NCBI RefSeq assembly: GCF_001905125.1
Contig: NZ_LWLE01000012.1
Span: 569,918-633,917 of the forward strand
DNA from: Streptomyces sp. TSRI0281
Lineage (GTDB): Bacteria > Actinomycetota > Actinomycetes > Streptomycetales > Streptomycetaceae
Direction: 5' to 3'
DNA: 64,000 nt
Shown here: piece by piece, positions 49,040 to 57,890 of the stretch
Position numbering within the stretch: position 1 is the first letter of the stretch
Layout: each line of letters begins with the position of its first letter
Notes under the pieces: generated by a model
Database searches by the model: none
The model's input: the letters and a program-made list of their open reading frames with translations, nothing else
What the model was told of the DNA's origin: nothing
Made by a program: the position numbers and the translations under genes

Positions 49040-50062
49040 ATGAGCATGTCCCACGAGAATCCTGCTGAGGCGGCCGCCGCCATTCTGGGGGAAGTCGGTG
49101 TGCGGGGACGGGAGTCGGCCCAGTACGCCGCGCTGACCGGTGGAACGTACAACACCGTTCTCCGGATCACTCTGGACCGGGGAAGCGACTGGGTGCTGAA
49201 GCTTCCACCGCGTTCGGCTGAAGGGCTGGCGTATGAGCGTGGGCTGTTGACGGGCGAGGTCACTTTTTACGAGTCCGCCGTGACGGTCGATGACGCCGGC
49301 ATCGTGCCTCGGGTGGTCCACAGCGATACCGGGGCCGCCGCGGACACCGGCCCCTACCTGATCATGACGGCCTGCCCCGGTAGTCCCTGGCACGAGGTCG
49401 CCGATTCTCTGGAGGACGGCGAACAGGGGCGGCTGCGGGAGGAGTTGGGGCAACTGGTGGCGCGCCTGCACGCGGTGACCGGGCCGGGATTCGGCTACCC
49501 CGCGCAGCCGCTGGGGCCGTTGACACCGACCTGGCGGGAGGCGTTCACCACGATGACCGGTGCCGTGCTGGACGACGCGGAGCGGTACGCCGCGCGGCTT
49601 CCGCGTTCCACCACCGCCATCCGGGAGGTGTTCGCCGCCGCGTCCGGCGTGCTGGACGAGGTGACCCGGCCCGCGCTGGTGCACTTCGACCTCTGGCAGG
49701 GAAACCTGCTGCTCTCCGGGCCGCCCGGCGCCGTCCGGCTGAGCGGGCTGATCGACGGCGAGCGGATGTTCTGGGGCGATCCGGTGGCCGATTTCGTCTC
49801 GCTGGCGCTCTTCGCCGACATGGAACAGGACAAGGAGTTCCTGACCGGCTATGCGAGGGCCGGTGGGGAGGTCGTCTTCGACGACTCGGTACGGCTGCGT
49901 CTCGCGCTCTACCGGGCGTACCTCTACCTGATCATGCTGGTGGAGGTGGAGCCCCGCAAGGCTGCGCCTGCCGACCGGGAGTGGGCGTGGAGCCATGTGG
50001 CCCCCCAGCTCCTCTCGGCCCTGGACGACGTGGAATCGGGGCTGCACGGTGGCCGCCAGTGA
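49040..50062 (+). CDS. Aminoglycoside-phosphotransferase-like kinase
   Basis: A 340-residue protein of the APH/choline-kinase fold, transferring phosphate from ATP to a small molecule. The N-lobe has LTGGTYNTVLRITL and the lysine in DWVLKLP. The catalytic loop is LVHFDLWQGNLL (HxDxxxxN), and the metal-binding segment is LIDGERMFWGDPVADF. The length fits the family. It may be a resistance enzyme or a kinase for another hydroxylated metabolite; the substrate cannot be read. GAGGAG lies 6 bases before the ATG. It ends before a strong bidirectional terminator. Confidence 0.86.
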   Translation: MSMSHENPAEAAAAILGEVGVRGRESAQYAALTGGTYNTVLRITLDRGSDWVLKLPPRSAEGLAYERGLLTGEVTFYESAVTVDDAGIVPRVVHSDTGAAADTGPYLIMTACPGSPWHEVADSLEDGEQGRLREELGQLVARLHAVTGPGFGYPAQPLGPLTPTWREAFTTMTGAVLDDAERYAARLPRSTTAIREVFAAASGVLDEVTRPALVHFDLWQGNLLLSGPPGAVRLSGLIDGERMFWGDPVADFVSLALFADMEQDKEFLTGYARAGGEVVFDDSVRLRLALYRAYLYLIMLVEVEPRKAAPADREWAWSHVAPQLLSALDDVESGLHGGRQ

Positions 50063-50420
50063 TCGCGATACTCACTTCGAGGGTTGCCCGGGGAGTTGCG
50101 CGTATTGAGGTTGCTGCCCGCGTTCCGGCTACGGGAGCGAGTCGCACCTGTCGCGGATGAGGTGCTGGACCGCTGCTGCCCGCGACCGGCTCGCGGCCGT
50201 GACCGGGCCGACACCGCGGTGCCCGGGAGTTCCCGGCTACTCGGGAGCCAGTCGGACCGACCGCCGGATTGGCTGCTGCCAGTGGGCCTACCTGCCAGGC
50301 GGCGCGGTGTACTCCTACTGCGAACGGCGACGGGGCGACATCACACCGACCAGAACCTCCGTGCCCTGCCGACGCGGCAGGGCACGGAGGTTCTGCCCCC
50401 ATTTTCGGCAAGGCAATGGG
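50063..50420. other. Intergenic stretch with terminator
   Basis: About 360 bases between convergent genes. Apart from the hairpin at 50351-50395 no gene or site was recognised. Confidence 0.4.
50351..50395. terminator. 21-bp perfect stem terminator between convergent genes
   Basis: CAGAACCTCCGTGCCCTGCCG (50351-50371) and its exact complement (50375-50395) enclose a three-base loop. The structure can end transcription from both the phosphotransferase gene and the convergent membrane protein gene. Confidence 0.88.
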
Positions 50421-51245
50421 TCAGCCGACAGCGTTGAGGATCGGTGCCCAGGTGGGGCCGGTGAGTGCGGCCACCGCCTGCTTCTGGGTGAGCGGGGGAG
50501 CGTCGCGGGTCGGTTTCGGCCTTCCGTTGCCGGAGTCGCCGGTGGTGTTCCACTGCACCATCTGAAGCTGGGCGCCGGTCGATTTCAGGGTCACCGTCGT
50601 CGTCCAGCGGTGAGCGATCTCGGAGTCGGGGACGGGGTCTGCACCGATCGGCTGCCTTTCCGCGATCTTCTCCGACATCACCAGGGCTCCGCCGGGAAGC
50701 GCGGCGCTGCTGGGCAGTTCGCTCAGCTCGCAGGTGTCGCCGGCCTCGGCACGCCCGGCCGTGCCGTCGCAGTTCAGCCCTTCGCCGTCCCCGAGCGGCA
50801 GCCTGAGCCGCTGGGCCGAGACACCGACAGCGGCGGCGCCGTGCCCGTCGTTCACGTCCGTCCCGCCGTTGGCGACCCACCCGCCGGACGGGTCCGAGGG
50901 GTCGTTGCTCTGCCCATTGTCCTGGCCGAACCGGCTCCCGGGGAACGTCTTCTTCACCGCGTCGATCATCTGAGTACCGGTGATCGCGGAACGCGGCATC
51001 GCCAGCGCCACCGTCTCCATACCGGACTCCGCCGGGCGACTCCCGGCAAGCACACCAGGAAGCACCAGACCGGCTGCCGCGACCGCCGCGCAGGCCCCGA
51101 CCCCGGCCATGACAACCACGTTACGCCGGCGCCGGCTGCGGCTCCGCCCACGCTCCACGGCTCCGCCCGTGAGCGCGGTGAGATCGGGTTCGAGGGACTC
51201 GGTCGTACGGTCCAGGGCACGTGCGAGATCTGTTTCGAACGGCAT
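50421..51245 (-). CDS. Membrane-anchored protein paired with the SigE-family sigma factor
   Basis: A 274-residue protein. A short cytoplasmic N-terminus (MPFETDLARALDRTTESLEP) is followed by a very basic stretch (RGRSRSRRRRN), one membrane helix (VVVMAGVGACAAVAAAGLVL) and an extracytoplasmic domain of about 200 residues with two Cys. Its start lies 66 bases after the sigma gene on the same strand, so the two are probably one operon. Location and topology suggest an anti-sigma or sensor role. The zinc-binding HxxxCxxC motif of ZAS anti-sigma factors is absent. Start chosen at ATG 51245 after a GAAGGTG site. Confidence 0.68.
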   Translation of the reverse strand: MPFETDLARALDRTTESLEPDLTALTGGAVERGRSRSRRRRNVVVMAGVGACAAVAAAGLVLPGVLAGSRPAESGMETVALAMPRSAITGTQMIDAVKKTFPGSRFGQDNGQSNDPSDPSGGWVANGGTDVNDGHGAAAVGVSAQRLRLPLGDGEGLNCDGTAGRAEAGDTCELSELPSSAALPGGALVMSEKIAERQPIGADPVPDSEIAHRWTTTVTLKSTGAQLQMVQWNTTGDSGNGRPKPTRDAPPLTQKQAVAALTGPTWAPILNAVG

Positions 51246-51311
51246 ACTGACATCACCTTCTCTGTCATTGACGGGAATTCTGCGACGGGTCCGACCCGTG
51301 GGTACCGGCAC

Positions 51312-51818
51312 TCAGTGCACAACCAGGTCCGACAGACTGTCACCGAGCAACGCACGCACCCGGTTCAGTGCCCGGGTGCCCTGCGAACGGACCGCGCCGC
51401 TGCTCAGCCTGAGCATCCCGGCGGTCTCCTCGACACTGCGGTCCTCCCAGTAACGCAGCAGCAGCACCGCCCGGTCCCGGGGCGGCAGCTGACCGAGCGC
51501 GTCCAGCAGAGTGACCCGCAAAGCCGCATCCGGGCCCGCCGCCGCACTGTCGGGCACACTCCCGACGGGACGCTCCCCGGTGCTCCGCCGACGCCGCAGA
51601 CTGAGGAAAGTACGGACCAGAACCGTCTGGGCATAAGCCGCCGGACTGTCCGCCCCCGCCACCCGCTTCCAGTGCACATACACCCGCCCGAGAGTCTCCT
51701 GCACCAGATCCTCGGCTAGATGCGTGTCCCCCGCCGCCAGCACATACGCCGACCGGTACAACGCCTTCGCCCTCACCGCCACGAACTCCAAGTACTCATC
51801 CTCCTGTGCTGATTTCAC
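51312..51818 (-). CDS. SigE-family ECF RNA polymerase sigma factor
   Basis: A 168-residue group 4 sigma factor. Region 2 reads FVAVRAKALYRSAYVLAAGD, then AEDLVQETLGRVYVHW (the -10 recognition helix). Region 4 reads LLDALGQLPPRDRAVLLLRY, then SVEETAGMLRLSSGAVRSQG (the -35 recognition helix-turn-helix). The actinobacterial SigE-family pattern (short, no C-terminal extension) fits. It directs transcription of a small regulon. The next gene on the strand encodes a one-helix membrane protein, its probable partner. Confidence 0.9.
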   Translation of the reverse strand: MKSAQEDEYLEFVAVRAKALYRSAYVLAAGDTHLAEDLVQETLGRVYVHWKRVAGADSPAAYAQTVLVRTFLSLRRRRSTGERPVGSVPDSAAAGPDAALRVTLLDALGQLPPRDRAVLLLRYWEDRSVEETAGMLRLSSGAVRSQGTRALNRVRALLGDSLSDLVVH

Positions 51819-51879
51819 TCGACCCCGCCTGTTCTCTTGTTCCGTGATCCCCGCGCATACCCCCTTTGACTACGCGACA

Positions 51880-52815
51880 CGGCAGGATGTCACGCAGCTC
51901 GAACACGTTCTTTCCCCCGGCCGGGCACGGCCGACGGTCGGCGGGGCGGCCGGTACCGCACTCAATCCGATCAACAACTATCTGGGAATCCCTGCGGGGA
52001 CCAGGCCCTGGACCTGGCGCACACCTGGATGGGGCAGATCAACGCGGCCGGGGTCGAGTGGCTTCCGGGGTGCAGGGCCACCGCGATCACACAGATCGAG
52101 GATCCCAGGAAGACCGGGACCGAGGACTCGTCCCTCTATCCCACGTACAAGCTCGCCATCCAGAGGACCGACGGCAAAGGTCCCGTCGACCTCTACGCGG
52201 GGATGGTGCTGATCGCCGCGGGCCTCAAGCCCAACCGGCTCGGATGTACAGGCGAAGAGCAGTACTTGGGCCGAGGTGTGTACTACGGCACGCTGCCGAC
52301 CGACATCGCCAGGGCAAGGAAAGAACGAGTCATCGGGATCGTGGGCGCTGGAGACACCGCCTCCGTAGCCGCGATCCTGCTCGCCGAGGAGAAGGAGAAG
52401 GAGAAGGCGAAGGACCCGGCGCAGAAGCTGCAGGTGGCCATGTTCGTCCGGGGCGAATTCGGCAAGGACACGATCCCCGGCAATGTGGACAGGGTGAGGG
52501 AATACATGGACTGGCAGTTCATCACGGTCTACGAAGGGACGGAGGTTTTCAGCTGCGTGGGGAAAGACAGGAAACTGACCGGCGTCGAGTTCGGGAAGAC
52601 CGGGCTCGCTCACGACGACGGGGGTGGACGCCATCTTCGCCGCAGGGGACGTGCGCGAGGGCGCGGTACGACGCATCGCGGCCGCCGTGGGAGAAGGTGG
52701 GGCGGCCTCCCTGGACATGAACGCCTATGCGGTCACGGACGGCACATGGCAGACGGCCATCAAGGAGGGGACAGCGCTCTACAAGTACTACGAGGCCACA
52801 GCACCCAGGAACTAG
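51880..52815 (+). pseudogene. Thioredoxin-reductase-like flavoprotein, truncated and frameshifted
   Basis: Parts in three frames rebuild the later two thirds of a pyridine-nucleotide-disulfide oxidoreductase: GGAAGTALNPINNYLGIP, then (after a shift near 52005) MGQINAAGVEWLPGCRATAI and VLIAAGLKPNRLG. The NADPH motif is IVGAGDTASVAAILLAEE. A second shift near 52615 leads to MDAIFAAGDVREGAVRRIAA, the FAD-binding end. The first FAD GxGxxG segment and start are missing. It is inactive. Confidence 0.8.
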
Positions 52816-52828
52816 CCGGACACCGGGC

Positions 52829-53323
52829 ATGCTCGACGACGGTGCGGTCTGGGTACAGACGGGCTTCTGGCGCCATGCCCCATTGGCGCCGGACAGGCTG
52901 CCGATCACCAAGGGCGCGGCGGCGTCCAGCAGTGCCACGGACCTCTGTCAGAACAGCCCCTCCGTGGGGCAGCGCGCCGCAGACCTCGGGGGAGCGCTGC
53001 CCTGGCTGCTGTTCGGTTCCCTCGCGCTGCTGCTCTTCTCCCGGCTGCTGAGGACGACCGTGCTCCAGGGGCCGTTCACCGAGGCGGTGTCGCGACGGCT
53101 CTCCGTTCTCGGCTGGTTCGTCGCCGTGGGTACGCCGCTGACTGGCCTCGTCGTCGGCTGGTCGCAGTCCTGGCTCGTCGGAAGCATGGTGCCGGTCGCG
53201 GATTCCGGGCCGGCGGTCTCCGGGTCGCAGGTGCTCGTCCTCGCAGGCCTCGCCGCAGTGATCATGGGAAGGATCATGCGCGAGGGCGTGCGCACGCGAA
53301 AGGACCTCGAAGGGACCATGTGA
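52829..53323 (+). CDS. DUF2975-like membrane protein, possibly N-terminally truncated
   Basis: A 164-residue protein with three membrane helices (PWLLFGSLALLLFSRLL, VLGWFVAVGTPLTGLVVGW, VLVLAGLAAVIMGRI) and the family-like motif QGPFTEAVSRRL, then MREGVRTRKDLEGT at the end. DUF2975 proteins of usual length have about four helices, and the first is not visible, so a rearrangement next to the broken flavoprotein gene may have removed it. The stop overlaps the regulator start (TGATG), the usual DUF2975-XRE gene pair. Confidence 0.62.
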   Translation: MLDDGAVWVQTGFWRHAPLAPDRLPITKGAAASSSATDLCQNSPSVGQRAADLGGALPWLLFGSLALLLFSRLLRTTVLQGPFTEAVSRRLSVLGWFVAVGTPLTGLVVGWSQSWLVGSMVPVADSGPAVSGSQVLVLAGLAAVIMGRIMREGVRTRKDLEGTM

Positions 53324-53916
53324 TGCCTGAAGAGGAGCTCCACGCGATCCGGATCCACCTCGACCGGCTTCTCGCCGAGCGTGGCATGACGCTCACCGAA
53401 CTGTCCGCGCAGGTGGGCATCACCATGGTCAACCTGTCTGTGCTCAAGTACGGGCGGGCCAAGGCCATCCGCTTCTCGACCCTGTCGAGGATCTGCGATG
53501 TCCTGGGGCCAACGGATGGACAGATTTTTTCCCGACCTACGGGGTGCCTAGCCTCGGGGTGTACGGGGTGTACGGGGTGTACGGGGCGGAGGTGCGGCCG
53601 GTGTCGGGAATGCTGGACCACTCAGCGGAGCAGCATGCAGTCGGTCAGCCGCTGCACAGAGGCCGCCTGCTTCCTGATCCGTCGTTCCCGACCTCATCAC
53701 CACCGTGGACGCAACCTGCGCTTCACGCATCGCCATCCGTGGACCGAGCTCCTCGCCCCGCGTTTCTGCGAGGTCCTGTCGGGCTGGGGATCCCCGCAGC
53801 CCGGATCGCCTCGCAGTTCCGGGCGTCCGTCGCGGAGAACCTCGCGCCCAGCGACACGACGCAGGCCACCGGCTTTCAGGCGCCGGACATGTGTGCGCCC
53901 TTCCCGAACGCGGTGA
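53323..53916 (+). CDS. XRE-family regulator, tail probably not native
   Basis: The first 65 residues form a Cro/C1-type helix-turn-helix: RLLAERGMTLTELSAQVGIT, then MVNLSVLKYGRAKAIRFS and LSRICDVLG. Relatives in the DUF2975-XRE pair end about 10 residues later. Here the frame continues for another 130 residues of Cys/Arg-rich, low-quality sequence that overlaps the terpene synthase region. The native C-terminus is therefore probably lost at about 53510. It could still bind DNA. The start ATG overlaps the upstream stop codon. Confidence 0.62.
   Translation: MPEEELHAIRIHLDRLLAERGMTLTELSAQVGITMVNLSVLKYGRAKAIRFSTLSRICDVLGPTDGQIFSRPTGCLASGCTGCTGCTGRRCGRCRECWTTQRSSMQSVSRCTEAACFLIRRSRPHHHRGRNLRFTHRHPWTELLAPRFCEVLSGWGSPQPGSPRSSGRPSRRTSRPATRRRPPAFRRRTCVRPSRTR
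53556..53582 (+). repeat. Three tandem copies of a 9-bp unit
   Basis: GGGGTGTAC occurs three times in tandem, just past the probable break point of the XRE gene. It may mark the rearrangement. Confidence 0.85.
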
Positions 53917-54922
53917 ACCCGCACGTCCCCTGGGTCGCGGACATCGTGGCCGGGTGGATCGAAACCGCCGGACTCACACCCACCGACGGGGCGCGCGAGC
54001 GGATGCGCCGCACCGACCCTGACGGTGCGGCGGCCTACACCTGGTCGCATGCCGGTTTCCAGGATCTGATCCTGGAAACCCGGTGGCTCGCCACGGTCTT
54101 CCGCCTCGAAGACCAGCTCGACGAAGGGGCCATCGGCTCCCGGCCCGACACATGCGCCAAGGTCATCAGTGCATTGTGCGACGTGCTCGACGCAACGCCC
54201 CCGCGTTCCGCAGCCCTGTCCTCAACGCCTCCGCCGACCTGTGGAACGAGACCTGCCCCCGGTTCCCCGGCCCGTGGGGCGCGGGGCTCGCGGCCAATCT
54301 GAAGAAGTGGCTGTGGACCTACCATGAGGACGCTGTCCTGGCCTCCTCCGGGCTCCCGCTCGACCTTCCCTTGTACCTCCGGAGGCGCGAATACTCGGTG
54401 GGGATGCCTTGGCTCCATGACCTCGCCGCCCTCGACCTGCACCCCCTGCTTCCGGCGGCCTCACTGGCCAGCCCCGCGATGCGGGCCCTGCGGCGCGCGG
54501 CAAGTCTGCACTCCGGCCTTGTCAACGATCTCTATTCGGCCAACCGCGAAGCCGGGACCGGGTATCCCGCCAACGCCGTCCTCATCATCGAGCAAAGCAT
54601 CAGGCGTACCCGGCAGGAAGCCGCTGACGCTGTCAACGGCATGATCACCGAGCTCGCCCACGACCTCAATACCGCCCGGGCCGCCCTGCCCGCCGAACTC
54701 AGCGCCCTCGCCACGCCGCCCCACCCATGGATACCCCGAGGACCTCCTTTCCTCCACAGGATGAGGAGAGGCTCCATACCCGGAGCCCCGGTAGCGGCGG
54801 GCAGTTGCTGTTCGTCATGCGCAGGCTCCGCGATCACCACTGGCTCCCGTTACACGGCGCTGCCTGTCGTTCTGCGGCAGCTTCGGGAGCGTAGGGCCGG
54901 GACGATCCTCGGGGGTGCTTGA
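53820..54922 (+). pseudogene. Class I terpene synthase, frameshifted and 3'-damaged
   Basis: The N-terminal signature FQAPDMCAPFPNAVNPHVPW leads to FRLEDQLDEG, the metal-binding Asp-rich motif (first Asp replaced by Glu). A frameshift near 54195 follows. The next frame carries WTYHEDAVLASSGLPLDLPL, EYSVGMPWLHDLAAL and the NSE motif LVNDLYSANREAGTG. The usual final RY pair is not seen; after about 54720 the frame turns into low-complexity sequence. The start is unclear. Related synthases cyclise farnesyl or geranyl diphosphate. It is unlikely to be functional. Confidence 0.78.
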
Positions 54923-55035
54923 CCGCGCGAGGCAGGGCGCGGAGAGGCGGAACGATTCTGACGCTGCCTGCGGGGCGGGGTCGGCCAACGGTGTCCGGGT
55001 GGCGGTGGGCCGGGCATTGGGTTTGACCGAGGGTG

Positions 55036-55056
55036 TAGTTAGCTGCCATATTACTT
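55036..55056. promoter_or_regulatory. Probable MarR operator before the marR gene
   Basis: TAGTTAGCTGCCATATTACTT lies immediately before the MarR start codon, downstream of TTGACC. The first 11 bases recur exactly at 55696 before the NmrA gene. Confidence 0.65.
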
Positions 55057-55058
55057 GC

Positions 55059-55577
55059 ATGGCAACGGACGAGACCAACCATGAGTCACCCACGCTGGAT
55101 CAGGCTCGGCGGCAGTTGGAGCACTACGGTCTCGGGGTCGACCCGCAGGCGGTGCTCGTCGCGGTGCGGCTGATCTCGGCGGGGGCGCGGCTCGGTCGGG
55201 CGACGGAGGTGCACTTCGCGAGGTATGGGTTGTCGACCGGGCGATACCGGCTGCTCGCGGATCTGGAGGATCACGACGGGGAGAAGTCCCCCTCGCGTCT
55301 GGCCGCCGATCTCGGCGTCTCGCGGGCCACGGTTACCGGCCTGGTCGACGGTCTGGAGCGGGAGGGGCTGGTCGCTCGGCGTCCGTCTGCCGAGGACGGG
55401 CGGGGCGCTGTGGTGGTCCTGACCGCTCGTGGTGCGCAGCGGTTGCGCGACATGGCGCCCGAGCATTTCGCTCGCCTTCAGGAAATGGTGGGCGAGCTCA
55501 CTGTCGACGAGCGTGCGGTGTTTCTGGATCTGCTCTCGCGGGTCGTTCGTGGAATCGGCGCCCTGACCGCGGAGTAG
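55059..55577 (+). CDS. MarR-family transcriptional regulator
   Basis: A 172-residue winged-helix regulator. The N-terminal dimerisation helices precede LSTGRYRLLADLEDHDGEKS. The DNA-binding helices are PSRLAADLGVSRATVTGLVD, with the wing LVARRPSAEDGRGAVVVLTA. No conserved sensing Cys is present, so it is not of the OhrR peroxide type. The start ATG at 55059 sits right behind a probable operator with almost no leader, so the transcript may be leaderless or very short. The identical operator core before the NmrA gene implies that it controls that gene. Confidence 0.9.
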   Translation: MATDETNHESPTLDQARRQLEHYGLGVDPQAVLVAVRLISAGARLGRATEVHFARYGLSTGRYRLLADLEDHDGEKSPSRLAADLGVSRATVTGLVDGLEREGLVARRPSAEDGRGAVVVLTARGAQRLRDMAPEHFARLQEMVGELTVDERAVFLDLLSRVVRGIGALTAE

Positions 55578-56055
55578 TTCGCCCGGCCGTGCGCCCGGTT
55601 GCGTGTCCCTTGCGTAGCGATCCGAAAGGTCGGCCCGGCCCGAATCGCGCGCTGCGGCGCCCGCCGGTGCGGGAGGTTGCCCTTTTGTGCCCCAATAGTT
55701 AGCTGCTTAATTATAATCGGGAAGCTGGTCCCCTACCGCGCCCCGCCCTGATGGTCAGCGTCGGCGGGGTCGCCGGTGGTCAGGCCGAGTTGGCGGTGGC
55801 GGCCTGTGCGTCCACCGTCGGCACCTCGGTCGTGGTGGCGCCGCTTGACCGACACCTGGGCGCAGGACCCAGCGAGCACAGCCACGACAGCCGCAGCCGC
55901 ACCGCAGCCCGCACCGCCTGCACTCCCCGTACCCCTGTTCCGCCCCTGCCCCGTACTACTCACACCGCCCATGCCGGGAGCAGACCCACCGGCCGGCCTA
56001 CGCATCGCCAGACACCCCCCCCGCGATTGCCCCGGGGAAGACCGAAAGGCACACG
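55578..56055. other. Intergenic stretch between marR and nmrA-like genes
   Basis: About 480 bases. It holds the second operator (55696-55717). No gene can be supported in the rest. Confidence 0.4.
55696..55717. promoter_or_regulatory. Probable MarR operator before the NmrA-like gene
   Basis: TAGTTAGCTGC is followed by TTAATTATAAT, an A/T-rich patch rare in this DNA that probably includes a -10 element. The first 11 bases equal those before the marR gene. Confidence 0.65.
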
Positions 56056-56922
56056 ATGATCGTCATCATGGGAGCGTCCGGAACCACCGGCGGCGCGTTG
56101 CTGCGCAGCCTCGCCGCGACGGGCGTGCCGAGCAGGGCGCTGACCCGCGACCCTGACCGGCTCCGGGCCCACCTCGGCGACGCGGTCGGCGACGTGGTCG
56201 AGGTCGTGCCCGCCGACGCTTCGGACAACGCCTCGCTGCGCGCGGCGTTCAAGGGCGCCCGACAACTCTTCCTCGCCATGGCCAACAGCCCGGCGCAGGT
56301 CGAGCTCGAAACGCGTGTCATCGACACGGCCGCCGACAGCGGTATCGAGCACATCGTCAAGATCTCCGATCCGTCCGCCGAAGCGGACTCTCCCGTCGCC
56401 ATCTCCCGCGGCCACCACGCCGTCGAGGAACACCTGCGCGCGTCCGGCCTCACCCACACCGTGCTCCGCCCCTACGCGTTCATGCAGAACCTGCTGCTCC
56501 TGGCTCCGGCCGTGGCCGCGCAGGGGGTCGTCCTGGGCGCGATGCGGGACGCCCCGTGCAACTGGGTCGACTGCCGCGACATCGGTGACGTCGCCGCCGC
56601 GGCGCTGACGCGCGCCGAGCTCGCGGGCGGTACCTACGTGCTCACCGGGAGCGAGGCGGTCGGCTACGGCGGACTCGCCGAAACCCTGACCCGCCTGCTC
56701 GGCCGTCCGGTGCGCTACGTGGACCTGGCCCCGCACGAACTGAGGGAAAGCCTCGTCCATCACGCGCACATGCCCCCGTGGCTCGCCGAGCACGTGGTGG
56801 ATGTCCAGCGACTGGCCGTGTCCCACCCGGAGTCACCCACCGACACGGTAGCCCGCGTCCTGGGCCGGGAGCCCCGCACCCTGGACGCGTTCCTGCGCGA
56901 ACACGTGGGCCGCTTCCGCTGA
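56056..56922 (+). CDS. NmrA-like NAD(P)-binding oxidoreductase or redox sensor
   Basis: A 288-residue atypical short-chain dehydrogenase. The N-terminal nucleotide motif reads MIVIMGASGTTGGALLRSLA, followed by RALTRDPDRLRAHLG. YAFMQNLLL is in the usual place, and the catalytic YxxxK is replaced, as in NmrA proteins, which bind NAD(P) as redox sensors or act as quinone reductases. It ends REPRTLDAFLREHVGRF. A GAAAGG site precedes the ATG. It probably belongs to the MarR regulon, given the shared operator. Confidence 0.85.
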   Translation: MIVIMGASGTTGGALLRSLAATGVPSRALTRDPDRLRAHLGDAVGDVVEVVPADASDNASLRAAFKGARQLFLAMANSPAQVELETRVIDTAADSGIEHIVKISDPSAEADSPVAISRGHHAVEEHLRASGLTHTVLRPYAFMQNLLLLAPAVAAQGVVLGAMRDAPCNWVDCRDIGDVAAAALTRAELAGGTYVLTGSEAVGYGGLAETLTRLLGRPVRYVDLAPHELRESLVHHAHMPPWLAEHVVDVQRLAVSHPESPTDTVARVLGREPRTLDAFLREHVGRFR

Positions 56923-57332
56923 TCCCATCCGCACCGCTCCGAAGCCATGATCCGCCTCGTGATGATCGACCTGATGAGCCGCAGGCTCACCCGGTCGCCG
57001 ACCTCGAACTGGAAGGACTCATAGCCCCCGGGCCACACTGACCCGCGCGCCGAAGATCCCGAAGGTGTGGGAGACACCCGCGGGAAGGCCATCCGCGACG
57101 GCTCTCTCCCAGCGCATCCCCAGGCGTACGGGAATAGCCCCGCAAACCGGTCGTTGACATGCTGGAGCCCTTGCGGCTCCCGGTGACCGGGCCCGTGCAG
57201 AATTTGCCGGGTGGGCCAGAACTTCGACTCTTCGTCGACGATGTACGTACATCGCGGGGCCGATGTCGTACGACGGGACTCCTGCCGCGTACCGCTCAGC
57301 AACCCGCGCTGCGGGAAAGCCGGGCGATCAGT
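56923..57332. other. Intergenic stretch
   Basis: About 410 bases. A minus-strand frame (TYIVDEESKFWPTRQILHGP) looks protein-like, but I could not place it. No supportable gene. Confidence 0.35.
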
Positions 57333-57729
57333 GTGATCCATTTCGTTCTGCTCGTCGTGTGCGCGGTGGCGATCCATCTCTCGTGCGAGTGGTTCGTCAA
57401 CGCGGTGGAGTGGTTGGGCCGGCGCCTCCATATCGCGAAGATGGCGGTCGGCACGATCCTGGCCGCGTTCGGGACGGCACTGCCCGAGTCCGTGGTGACC
57501 CTGGTCGCGGTCACCACAGGCGCCACCGAGGAGGCTCAAGAGCATCGGTGTCGGCGCGGCAATGGGCGGTCCGTCGGCGCTGGCCACGGTGGCCTACGGT
57601 GTGACGGGCGGAATGCTGCTTCTCAAGCGCCGCAGGGCAAGACCAAGCTCCCTGGCGAACATCTCCGGCGCCACTATGATCCAGGTGACCGTCCCCAGCG
57701 GCCTGGGACTCATCCCGATCCTGACCTGA
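57333..57729 (+). pseudogene. Na+/Ca2+ antiporter (CaCA family) with internal deletion
   Basis: The first part (GTG 57333) reads IHFVLLVVCAVAIHLSCEWF, then VGTILAAFGTALPESVVTLV, the alpha-1 repeat with its GTALPE ion motif. A frame shift near 57540 leads to SIGVGAAMGGPSALATVAYG and ANISGATMIQVTVPSGLGL in the next frame. The middle half of the protein and the alpha-2 repeat are missing. Confidence 0.78.
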
Positions 57730-57890
57730 CGCCCGCACCGTCGGCTCCGTCGGCGGTCGGGCAGCACCAACACCTTGAACGGCAAAGTACTCGGCCACCA
57801 CTACCGCCCGGTGAACCGCATGTATGGGAGAACGCTGTCGCGGTCCGAACCGGCCGCAGCGGAAAAGCCGGTCTTCTCCCGGGCGGGCGC

